Assembly: GCA_964342745.1 (NCBI GenBank)
Contig: CAYFFW010000009.1
Span: 1-49,368, forward strand
Reading direction: 5' to 3'
DNA length: 49,368 nucleotides
DNA from: AEGEAN-183 sp964342745
Lineage (GTDB): Bacteria > Pseudomonadota > Gammaproteobacteria > Magnimaribacterales > Magnimaribacteraceae
Shown here piece after piece: positions 8,273 through 15,783 of this stretch. The stretch's first letter is position 1. The number at the start of each line of letters is the position of its first letter. The notes beneath the pieces were generated by a model. That model did no database searches and had not been told where the DNA came from. It saw only the letters and a program-made list of their open reading frames with translations. Position numbers and translations under genes: made by a program.

Positions 8273-9368
8273 CCGAAAACTCCTTAGTGTGTTCACCTAA
8301 TTTTGCAACTTTGCCACCTATCAACGGAGGTGTATCCATTAATCTAAAAGGAATGCTAGGTACCTTTAAATCCAAACCGCCAGGAAGCTTAGCCGACCCA
8401 AAGGCTTCTCTTTCTAAGAATTGATCTACATTTAAAAGTTCTTCCATGGTAGGGACTCTGGCTAAAGGTATGCCCTTTTTTTGAGCTCTGTAAAAAAGAT
8501 CATTGGAAGAAAAAGTTAATAGTTTTTCCTGGATGACTGGTTCAATAATATCTATATTCTCTAATCTTCCTGATGAGGTTTGATATTCAGGAACGGAAGC
8601 AAATTCTTCCATATTTAGTAGGTTGCAAAATGAGTGCCATTGGTTGGGGGTTAATACCGTTAAACCAATCCAGCCTTCTTTGCATGGAAAAACACCTAAG
8701 GGGTATGTGGGTGCAAATCTATTTACTCCTAATCGCCTTCCTTCTAAACCAGTATTGAAAAAAGAAACAGCGCCAACTTCTGTAAGACATAAGCAGGCTT
8801 CGAATATACTGGTTTCTATATGATTAATATTTTTACTATTGCCTAACTCACTTCCCAAGACCTGACCCAAACTTCCAACAAATGCAGCCATTCCACCAAT
8901 AATCTGAGCTTGATATCCTGTTGGAATAATTGGTGGTCCTTCCACAGAGCCTAGTATTCTAAGCATTCCATTCAAGGCAAAGCATTGTGCATCTGTTCCT
9001 ATAAAATCTTCGTATTCACCGCCTTTTCCGAACCAGCTAATCTCAGATACAACGCCTTCTGCTTTAAGAGTAAGATCTGAATTTTCTCCATTGGTAAGAA
9101 TTAAGTCTGCCTTGGATATTAATTTATCCATAGAATTTTTTGTTAACTCATTCCTAATTAAGCTAAGCTTATTGGTGTTCAGATAAGCGTGCATGGCACT
9201 TTCATTATTCTCTTTTATGAAAGGAGGAGTATTACGTGTTTCAAAACCTGATTTGGGTTCAAGATTTATAACTTCAGCTCCATAATCACAGAAAATCTTA
9301 GAACAATATTCGGTACTTATTGAACCGCTAATATCTACTACCTTCATCCCTTCTAAAGCCTTGTTCAT
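8262..9368 (-). CDS. CaiB/BaiF family CoA-transferase, probable non-catalytic partner subunit
   Basis: 368 residues of the same class III family (ALEGMKVVDISG, CDYGAEVINLEP, then GGMAAFVGSLGQVLGSELG and GVFPCKEGWIGLTV). When aligned by eye to the 412-residue neighbour from the shared Pro-Pro (residues 145-146) through the shared Tyr, the position of the catalytic Asp holds Ala154, within GYQAQIIGG, and no nearby Asp replaces it. It is also about 40 residues shorter, chiefly through a reduced region after the first helix. It may be an accessory subunit of a heteromeric transferase with the gene it overlaps. The start is ATG 9368, beside a 128 bp divergent region shared with the HD-domain gene. 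Confidence 0.82.
   Translation of the reverse strand: MNKALEGMKVVDISGSISTEYCSKIFCDYGAEVINLEPKSGFETRNTPPFIKENNESAMHAYLNTNKLSLIRNELTKNSMDKLISKADLILTNGENSDLTLKAEGVVSEISWFGKGGEYEDFIGTDAQCFALNGMLRILGSVEGPPIIPTGYQAQIIGGMAAFVGSLGQVLGSELGNSKNINHIETSIFEACLCLTEVGAVSFFNTGLEGRRLGVNRFAPTYPLGVFPCKEGWIGLTVLTPNQWHSFCNLLNMEEFASVPEYQTSSGRLENIDIIEPVIQEKLLTFSSNDLFYRAQKKGIPLARVPTMEELLNVDQFLEREAFGSAKLPGGLDLKVPSIPFRLMDTPPLIGGKVAKLGEHTKEFSDEA
8280..8285 (-). promoter_or_regulatory. Ribosome binding site deciding the start of the 412-residue CoA-transferase
   Basis: On the minus strand this reads AAGGAG, 7 bp before ATG 8272. It lies within the last codons of the upstream CoA-transferase gene, so the two subunits are probably made in a coupled way. 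Confidence 0.7.
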
Positions 9369-9440
9369 GAGTCTATCTAATCAAATTTTTAGTCTTTTTT
9401 CTTCAATTACTGATAATTTGATTCTGGCTCTAGATTGTAC

Positions 9441-9469
9441 TTGTCAGAAAATGGTATTAACATTATTAA
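9441..9469 (+). promoter_or_regulatory. Candidate sigma-70 promoter for the HD-domain gene
   Basis: TTGTCA (9441-9446) and TATTAA (9464-9469) are separated by 17 bp, 27 bp upstream of the HD-domain start codon. In so AT-rich a genome such matches arise easily, so this is tentative. The same 128 bp gap must also hold the minus-strand promoter for the CoA-transferases. Confidence 0.4.
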
Positions 9470-9496
9470 CAAATCAGTTTTTTAAAGGGGGATTTT

Positions 9497-10036
9497 ATGT
9501 TTACTAGGATGGATGAAGGTACAAGAGAAGACTGGGAACATATTGGTGCTGAACACCTTCCACACATAGTGGATATGCCAAATAGAATCATAGGAATGTT
9601 AGAGCAACTTGAAGGCTTTACTGGAGGTTTTGCAGTTAACCAACTTCATCATTGTTTGCAGACTGCCACCATGGCTAGGAACGCTGAAGCAAGTGATGAA
9701 ATGGTTTTAATTAGCCTAATTCATGATATTGGTAAGGTTATTAATGTTATAGGTCACGGAGAAATTTGTGCTGAAATTATTAAACCCTATGTCAGTGAAG
9801 ATGCTTATCACATCATCAGAACCCATCAAGATTTTCAAGGTGAACACTATTATCATTACCAGGGAAAACCAACTGATCTAAGGAAACAATACGTTAATGA
9901 ATCCTGGTATGAGAAAGCAAGAGAGTTTACAGACGATTGGGACCAACAGGCTTTTGACCCAGAGTTTGAAGTTGATAGCTTAGATAGCTTTAAACCTTTA
10001 ATTCAGCAATTTTTTGGTGCTCCTCAACAAGCTTAG
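9497..10036 (+). CDS. HD-domain protein, COG4341/PhnZ-like, possible mixed-valent diiron oxygenase
   Basis: 179 residues forming a single HD domain. Candidate metal ligands are H52 (LHHCLQTATMAR), H76-D77 (LIHDIGKV), H87 (IGHGEI), H110 (RTHQDFQGEHYY) and D149 (DDWDQQAFDP). The H52 to H76 spacing of 24 equals that which I recall for H34-H58 in PhnZ, the oxygenase that cleaves hydroxylated 2-aminoethylphosphonate. The 'HHCLQTA...YDQ.AFDP' pattern matches the 'predicted HD phosphohydrolase' group. It is therefore either a hydrolase or a diiron oxygenase; the sequence alone does not decide. A strong AAGGGGG site lies 6 bp before the ATG. It lies near two PhyH genes and is followed by a GST gene 85 bp downstream. 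Confidence 0.75.
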   Translation: MFTRMDEGTREDWEHIGAEHLPHIVDMPNRIIGMLEQLEGFTGGFAVNQLHHCLQTATMARNAEASDEMVLISLIHDIGKVINVIGHGEICAEIIKPYVSEDAYHIIRTHQDFQGEHYYHYQGKPTDLRKQYVNESWYEKAREFTDDWDQQAFDPEFEVDSLDSFKPLIQQFFGAPQQA

Positions 10037-10121
10037 CTTGTGCATCAACTTTCTCACAAAGAAAGCTTAACTCACACTTCTGAGATAGCTGAACAGAGCT
10101 ATTTAATTAAAGAGGTATAAG

Positions 10122-10847
10122 ATGGAATTATGGACTTCGCCAACACCTAACGGTTGGAAGATTAATATTATGGTTGAAGAACTAATTGAACAGGGCGTGG
10201 ATTTACCAGACATCAAAATCAGAAGTATAGATTTACAAAAGGGAGAACAATTTTTAGAAGAGTTTGTAAAACATAACCCTAATCAGAAGATTCCTGTATT
10301 AATTGACGGTGAAAAAAGCATTATGGAAAGTGGTGCAATACTACAATATTTGGCTGAAAAATACCCTACAAGCCTTTTACCATCTGATGATACAAAATGG
10401 GATGTTCTGCCTTGGCTGTATTGGCAAGTAGCTAATTTAGGGCCTGTCTTTGGGAATAAACTAAGTTACACCAGATACATGGAAGATGTTGAGGAATTAT
10501 TAAAGTCTCACCCTTTAGAGAGATTTGGAAATGAAGCCAATCGTTTACTGAAAGTTATGGACAGTCAATTGTCTAAACATAAGTTCATATGTAGTGATAA
10601 TTTTACGATAGCTGATATAGCCATATACCCTTGGGTCAGAGGATGGAAATGGAGCAAAATTAATATAACCAAATACCAACGCATTGTAGATTGGGTAGAA
10701 AGAGTAAGAGCTAGACCTGCTGTTGGAAGAGGGCTTGCTTACGGTGTACCCAAAGAAGAAATAGATCAGTGGAGTGAAGAGAGGAAAGCCCGATATGCTT
10801 CATCGGGCTCAAACATCGCTTCAAATAAAAATTTAGATAGAAGTTAA
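10122..10847 (+). CDS. Glutathione S-transferase family protein (YfcG/Nu-like)
   Basis: 241 residues with a thioredoxin-like N-terminal domain (MELWTSPTPNGWKINIMVEEL, NPNQKIPVLIDG, ESGAILQYLAEK) and an all-helical C-terminal domain (about 90-220). The ESG-A motif near residues 69-72 contacts the gamma-glutamyl group of glutathione. The N-terminal 'TSPTPNGWK' loop is like the Nu-class YfcG/YghU enzymes, which act as disulfide reductases rather than as conjugating enzymes. The 25-residue charged tail is of no known function. An AGAGGT site precedes the ATG. It probably shares the HD-domain gene transcript and overlaps the convergent hydrolase gene by 4 bp. Confidence 0.88.
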   Translation: MELWTSPTPNGWKINIMVEELIEQGVDLPDIKIRSIDLQKGEQFLEEFVKHNPNQKIPVLIDGEKSIMESGAILQYLAEKYPTSLLPSDDTKWDVLPWLYWQVANLGPVFGNKLSYTRYMEDVEELLKSHPLERFGNEANRLLKVMDSQLSKHKFICSDNFTIADIAIYPWVRGWKWSKINITKYQRIVDWVERVRARPAVGRGLAYGVPKEEIDQWSEERKARYASSGSNIASNKNLDRS

Positions 10848-11887
10848 CGTCTACAAAAATTAGCTAAACTTAAAGCTGTTTCATCGCTTACTTCCATACA
10901 TCCCAAGAAAATTTCAGTTCCATGAATTGTACCCATTACTTGTCTGCATTGAGCTTCTACATCTGCTTCTCTAAGCAACCGATAGAAATTGACACCTTCA
11001 TCTCTTAAAGGGTCGCATTCATTGACAATAATATAAGTTCTTGGAAGGCCTTTCACGTCCTCAACAGTACAAAATCCTGGCCAAGCTAGAGGGTTTTTAT
11101 TATTAAATTCTTCGATTCCATACACTATTGCTCCATGAGAAATTCCACTAGAACTATGAAGCGAAAGCAGTAAACCTTCATTTTCTTCAGAAGAAGGATT
11201 TTCAGGAAGGGGCCAGGCTCCTGCAATATATGGGCAGATGGGGTACATGCCTGTTATTAAATCCAGGTGGCCTTCTTGTTTGAGCCTTAAGGTGGTAGCT
11301 ATAGTAAGATTCCCTCCTCCGCTTTCACCTGCAATTACGATCTTATTTTTATCAATATTTAATTCAGAACTATTTGCATGTACCCATTTTATTCCTGATA
11401 CACAGTCATTTAAACCTGCAGGATAAGGAGCAACTTCTTCAGCTGAAGATGCCCAACGAGCATTCCTAAAATCAACCATTGCTACAGCTACATTTTGTCT
11501 TGCGATGCATCGTCCCCAAGCTTGATAGAGTTCATCAAAGCAAGAAGACATTTCCATTCCACCTCCATGAATGTAGTAAACGCAAGGTAAAGTTTCATCA
11601 GTATCAGGTCTTATGTACTGTATCTTAATAGTGTTTCCATCAGGATCAGAGACAAACTCTTTTGTTGTGGTACTTAGACCATCACTCGGGACTACATCTT
11701 TAAGATGAGGCGCATTATTTATCTGATTCATTATTTCTTTACCTGCCTGAGCTTCTTCTGTTTCTTCAAACGCCATCATTTCTTCTCTAGTGGTATGCTC
11801 GGTTAAAACTGAGTCTATTTCTATGAGGCCAAAGACATCTTTAATTCTTTTATCTATCCTTGGATCTTTCGATATTTTATTAGCCAT
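10844..11887 (-). CDS. Alpha/beta hydrolase, hormone-sensitive-lipase (HSL) type
   Basis: 347 residues. The HSL-group oxyanion motif HGGG is at 107-110, the nucleophile S189 sits in GESGG, D292 in ECDPLRDEG, and H322 in GTIHGTE, which completes the catalytic triad. An N-terminal cap of about 80 residues precedes the fold. No signal peptide, so the enzyme is cytoplasmic and probably hydrolyses short or medium acyl esters or thioester-derived products. ATG 11887 has AAGGGA 7 bp upstream and lies 2 bp after the crotonase gene, so both belong to one operon. A role in releasing an acid or alcohol from an ester intermediate of the local catabolic block is possible. Confidence 0.9.
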   Translation of the reverse strand: MANKISKDPRIDKRIKDVFGLIEIDSVLTEHTTREEMMAFEETEEAQAGKEIMNQINNAPHLKDVVPSDGLSTTTKEFVSDPDGNTIKIQYIRPDTDETLPCVYYIHGGGMEMSSCFDELYQAWGRCIARQNVAVAMVDFRNARWASSAEEVAPYPAGLNDCVSGIKWVHANSSELNIDKNKIVIAGESGGGNLTIATTLRLKQEGHLDLITGMYPICPYIAGAWPLPENPSSEENEGLLLSLHSSSGISHGAIVYGIEEFNNKNPLAWPGFCTVEDVKGLPRTYIIVNECDPLRDEGVNFYRLLREADVEAQCRQVMGTIHGTEIFLGCMEVSDETALSLANFCRR

Positions 11888-11889
11888 AA

Positions 11890-12711
11890 TTATTTCCCTT
11901 TAAAAACTGGTTCTTTCTTTTCTACAAAAGCTTTGGTTGCATTCCTGTGATCTTCTGTTTGGCCACAATGGATATGATGCGTTGCTTCTAAATCCAGGCA
12001 ATCATCTACTTCTCCTGACATCGCTCTGTTCAGATTTTCTTTCATATACCTGTAGGCAACAGAAGGACCGTTAGCTAATCTTAAAGCTACTTCCATCGTT
12101 TTTTCTTCTAACTCCTCTGGTTTGCAAACCCAGTTTGTTAAACCCAAAGTTAAAGCTTCATTAGCACTTACTCTTTCTGAAAGATAATAGAGTTCTCTGG
12201 CTTTAGCCGAACCGATCAATTGAGTCATGAAGTAACTACCGCCGTAGTCTCCAGAAAACCCAACTCTTGCAAAGGCAGTTGTTAAGAAGGCATTGCTAGC
12301 CATAATTCTTAAATCACAAGCTAAAGCATAAGACAGTCCAGCTCCAGCAGCAGCTCCAGGTAATGAAGCCAAGGTAGGTTTCGGCATTTTAAAAAGCTTT
12401 CCTGAAGTAGCTCTTTGGTGAACTCTTTGTCGATGAATTGCTGAATCTATTGTATTTGTTCCAACTGTGCCATCGCCTGAGGATGCCATTCCTTTCACAT
12501 CTCCTCCTGCACAAAAACCCTTACCAGCTCCCGTTAAAACAACGCAACGTATTTCTGTATCAGTTTCAAATTGGGCTAGCATCTCCTGCATAGCAGCATT
12601 CATCTCGCCTGACATGGCATTTCTGGCTTCCGGTCTATTCATGGTTAATAACCCTACACCATGTTCTTTCGAGGCAAGTAATTCTTGGGTTCCAGTATCT
12701 ACTGTGCTCAT
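11890..12711 (-). CDS. Enoyl-CoA hydratase/isomerase family (crotonase fold)
   Basis: 273 residues. The CoA oxyanion-hole segments are clear: GKGFCAGGDVKGM and GAAAGAGLSYALACDLRI. The two Glu residues of classical hydratases are not at their usual positions (a Ser replaces the first, and the second segment reads FARVGFSGDYGG); an Asp in GDYGG is the candidate acid/base. This pattern is usual in a broad isomerase/hydratase subgroup, so the exact reaction cannot be assigned. ATG 12711 is preceded by GGGAGA. It is the first gene of a two-gene minus-strand operon with the HSL hydrolase and lies 67 bp from the divergent SGNH hydrolase. Confidence 0.88.
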   Translation of the reverse strand: MSTVDTGTQELLASKEHGVGLLTMNRPEARNAMSGEMNAAMQEMLAQFETDTEIRCVVLTGAGKGFCAGGDVKGMASSGDGTVGTNTIDSAIHRQRVHQRATSGKLFKMPKPTLASLPGAAAGAGLSYALACDLRIMASNAFLTTAFARVGFSGDYGGSYFMTQLIGSAKARELYYLSERVSANEALTLGLTNWVCKPEELEEKTMEVALRLANGPSVAYRYMKENLNRAMSGEVDDCLDLEATHHIHCGQTEDHRNATKAFVEKKEPVFKGK

Positions 12712-12778
12712 TATATTTCTCCCTATTTATTATCTTTGTTATTCTACTAATGAAAGTAAAGATAGATAAAGCTTTTAA

Positions 12779-13579
12779 ATGATATTAACCAGAATTTTCT
12801 TAACTCTCATTTTGCTGTTGCATATTCCATTAGTATTTTCTTCTATAAATCCAATAGTCAAAGAGCCTAAAAATGAAAACCCTAAGGCTATCTTAATGAT
12901 TGGAAATAGTTTTATGTATTACAACAATGGTGTACACAACCCTTTAGTTAGACTAATTAGATCCAGTGAAGAACTTGGGAAGGGCCATAAGATAAGGTCA
13001 ATTACCATAAATGGCTCCTCATTAAGTTGGCATGACGTTAGCTCTTATATTAAAAATCCAAACTTGGGATCTTTTTCCATCAATTCGAAGAACGTTCTTA
13101 AAAAATATAATTTTGAAGGCTTTGATATGGCCATCATGCAAGACTGTAGTCAGTGTCCAATTCATCCTGAAAGAAAGGAGTTATTTCATGACTACGTAGC
13201 TAAGCATAGCAATCTTCTAAAAAATAAAGACATAGAACCTGTGCTCATGATGACTTGGGCCTATAAAGATAAGCCTGAGATGGCAGATCAGTTATCTGAA
13301 GAATATACCCGCGCAGGAAATAAAAACGGAATTTTAGTTCTACCTGTTGGTTTAGCTTATAAAAATTCAATGGAGAAGTATCCTGAAATTGATCTATATC
13401 ATCCAGATAAAAGGCATCCTAGTAAAGCAGGGACTTATCTTTCTGCCTGTGTAATGTTTACCTCTGTTTTTAAAACCTCGCCAGTAGGAAATCCTTACAC
13501 CTTTGACCTAGAAAGCGATATAGCTCTTAAACTGCAAAGAATAGCTTGGCTTACCCATCAACAATATTATGAAAATTAA
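12779..13579 (+). CDS. Secreted SGNH-type hydrolase
   Basis: 266 residues with an N-terminal signal peptide (hydrophobic to about residue 20, then SSINP). Block I is MIGNSFMYYNNG with nucleophile S44, and Block V is HPDKRHPSKAGT with D210 and H213. Gly and Asn of the oxyanion hole may lie in INGSSLSWH (78-85). SGNH enzymes hydrolyse esters of lipids, sugars or polysaccharides; this one should act in the periplasm or outside. No obvious RBS precedes the ATG at 12779. The last 11 bp overlap the start of the EEP-family gene, so the two secreted hydrolases are coupled. Confidence 0.8.
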   Translation: MILTRIFLTLILLLHIPLVFSSINPIVKEPKNENPKAILMIGNSFMYYNNGVHNPLVRLIRSSEELGKGHKIRSITINGSSLSWHDVSSYIKNPNLGSFSINSKNVLKKYNFEGFDMAIMQDCSQCPIHPERKELFHDYVAKHSNLLKNKDIEPVLMMTWAYKDKPEMADQLSEEYTRAGNKNGILVLPVGLAYKNSMEKYPEIDLYHPDKRHPSKAGTYLSACVMFTSVFKTSPVGNPYTFDLESDIALKLQRIAWLTHQQYYEN

Positions 13580-14576
13580 ATCCTTAACGACTATTTTAGT
13601 TTTATTCTTGTTCTCTTTTTTTCCATTATCTGCAAAAGAAATATCCTTAATGACCTACAACGTAGAAAATCTTTTTGATAATAAAGATGATATAGGAAAA
13701 GACGATAAGGCATTTCTTCCACTGTCCTTTAAGAAAAATTCTTATCACAAGGGCCATTGTAAAAGTATTGAAGTTAAGAAATGGAGGAATGAATGCCTTT
13801 ATTTAGATTGGAGTGAAGAAGCAAAGGAAAAAAAAATTTTCAACATAACCAAAGTAATTTCTTCTTTTGAAGGCAGTGGGCCAGACATCATAGCCTTCCA
13901 AGAAATTGAAAATATTGATGTTTTGAAACATTTATTTAATTCATTAAAACCTTTGGGTTATTTAGATTTTGTTTTATTAGAAGGTAAGGACTATCGGGGT
14001 ATAGACAGTGCCATTGTCTCTAAATTTCCTATAAAAAGGTCTAAGCTTCATTACATAAAGTTTTCTGCTGGTTTCCCAACAAGAGACACTAGACCTATTT
14101 TGGAAGCTCAGATTGATTTATCAGGAAAGGTCTTTAGAGTTTACAGCGTGCACTTTCCAGCACCTTTTCTTGATGTTGAAATGCGAAAAAACGCTTTTAC
14201 CGATTTGGAAAAGTTACTTAATTCCCATGAAGATCCAGCAGTAGCTATGGGTGATTTTAATGTCACTTCGGAAGAAGAAGCTAATCTTGAAATTTTTAAA
14301 GACCAATCAATAATTTGGACAATTTCTCACTTTGAGGGGTGCGCAGAATGTAAGGGAACTTACTACTATGAGCCTAAAGATGACTGGTCTTTCTTAGATG
14401 CTATCTTGATTTCCAAAGGAAGGGGAATAAGTTTTGATATCAATTCTATTGATGTATTGATTAATCAAAGTAATACTTTTGAAAACTCTTTTAAACCAAT
14501 GGGTTTTAATGCAGTCTCTATGGAAGGGGTTTCAGACCATTTTCCGGTTGTAGCAAGAGTAAATATAGCTAACTAA
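13569..14576 (+). CDS. Secreted endonuclease/exonuclease/phosphatase (EEP) family protein
   Basis: 335 residues, signal peptide 1-22 ending at SAK. The DNase I-like catalytic set is visible: N31 (MTYNVENLF), E112 (AFQEIEN), the YRGIDSAIVSKF motif at 142-153, D229 and N231 (MGDFNV), and D323-H324 (VSDHFPV). Members hydrolyse phosphodiesters in DNA, RNA, sphingomyelin or inositol phosphates. Cysteine pairs at C64/C76 and C258/C261 may form disulfides, as expected outside the cytoplasm. It probably serves to scavenge phosphate or nucleotides together with the overlapping SGNH gene. The substrate cannot be told. Confidence 0.85.
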   Translation: MKIKSLTTILVLFLFSFFPLSAKEISLMTYNVENLFDNKDDIGKDDKAFLPLSFKKNSYHKGHCKSIEVKKWRNECLYLDWSEEAKEKKIFNITKVISSFEGSGPDIIAFQEIENIDVLKHLFNSLKPLGYLDFVLLEGKDYRGIDSAIVSKFPIKRSKLHYIKFSAGFPTRDTRPILEAQIDLSGKVFRVYSVHFPAPFLDVEMRKNAFTDLEKLLNSHEDPAVAMGDFNVTSEEEANLEIFKDQSIIWTISHFEGCAECKGTYYYEPKDDWSFLDAILISKGRGISFDINSIDVLINQSNTFENSFKPMGFNAVSMEGVSDHFPVVARVNIAN

Positions 14577-14624
14577 GATTGATATAGTTTGCTCACTGAT
14601 GAAGTTAAGAATAAGTCAGCATAG

Positions 14625-15761
14625 ATGAATAAAGAAAAAACTTCCTTGTTTACTATTTTAGGAGGTATCACGTTGCTGATCATTGGAAATGCACCAGCCA
14701 CAATATTACCTTTCATAGTTGGGACTCTAGAAGAAGGATTTAATTTAACTAAACAATCTATAGGTTTAGTTGTTTCCACTGAACTTGTAGCAATTGCTAT
14801 AAGTGCTATCTTTTTTGGGTCTCAAATTTCTAGACTTAACATCAGGCTTTCAGCATTACTAGGTTGCTCTACTGTAGTAGTAGGTTATTTCTTATGTACT
14901 TTAGTTGAGACTATTGAATATCTACAGGTAATTAGAGGGTTATCAGGTATAGGGAGTGGTTTGCTTATATCTTGTGGGCATAAAGTTCTATCTTCTTCTC
15001 AAAACCCAGAGAAAACTTATTCTGCTTACCTTCTTATTACAAGCTTATGTGGTGCAACCTTTATATGGATTGCAGGTATAGCGGCTGAAAATGGTGGTTA
15101 CTATCAAGTATTCAGTACTTTCGGATTTATATTCCTGCTTTTAGCTCCTTTGCTCTTTTTTATTAAATTACAAGGTTCAACAATAGAAGCAGAAGAGGAA
15201 GTTAGTGGTTTTTCTATTTACTCACCAATTTTTGTTTTTATGATTTTAGGCATTTTCTTTTTCTCAATAACTTCTGGGGGAATGTGGGCATTTAATGAAA
15301 GGCTAGGAGTAGAAATAGGTTTATCACAATCAGTAATAGGTAAGATTTTATCATTGGCTTTGCTAATGGGTCTTTTAGCACCAATTTTAGTTTGGTTTGT
15401 TGGGGATAAATTTGGAAGAAAGAAACCGATACTATTCTGTTTTGTAGTGGTGTTATTGAGTTACGTTTACATGTTAAGTTACATGAATATAACTAGCTAC
15501 ATAACAGGAAATCTAGTTTGGAACTTTATTTTTATTGTTGCTTATATTTATGCCCTAGCAGCGGCGGCTAGTTTAAGTCCAGAGGGTAAATTGGCTTCAT
15601 GGATGAATGCAACCGGTTTAATTTCGCAGGCTTCTTCTCCAGTAATTTTTGGCTGGATACTTGGTAATCAATCTTTCACCCATTTACTTCCCTATTTAGT
15701 AGCTTCAATTCTAATCTCTTATCTGCTTATATCGTTGACTAAGAATCAATTAGACTTGTAA
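14625..15761 (+). CDS. MFS family transporter
   Basis: 378 residues with about 11-12 hydrophobic segments. The inter-domain A-type motif GDKFGRKKP lies in the cytoplasmic loop at about residues 264-272, and the early counterpart is weak (FFGSQISRL). This is a small major facilitator carrier for a small organic solute; direction and substrate are unknown. The ATG at 14625 has no strong RBS. The gene is followed 22 bp later by the copper amine oxidase and then a glyoxalase-II-like gene on the same strand, so it may import the amine or export a product. Confidence 0.88.
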   Translation: MNKEKTSLFTILGGITLLIIGNAPATILPFIVGTLEEGFNLTKQSIGLVVSTELVAIAISAIFFGSQISRLNIRLSALLGCSTVVVGYFLCTLVETIEYLQVIRGLSGIGSGLLISCGHKVLSSSQNPEKTYSAYLLITSLCGATFIWIAGIAAENGGYYQVFSTFGFIFLLLAPLLFFIKLQGSTIEAEEEVSGFSIYSPIFVFMILGIFFFSITSGGMWAFNERLGVEIGLSQSVIGKILSLALLMGLLAPILVWFVGDKFGRKKPILFCFVVVLLSYVYMLSYMNITSYITGNLVWNFIFIVAYIYALAAAASLSPEGKLASWMNATGLISQASSPVIFGWILGNQSFTHLLPYLVASILISYLLISLTKNQLDL

Positions 15762-15783
15762 AGTAGAATCAAGGAGAAAAAAA

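Noticed and set aside
10085..10102. Small hairpin ATAGCT/AGCTAT between the HD and GST genes
   Set aside because: Six weak pairs with no T-run; too little for a terminator or operator call.
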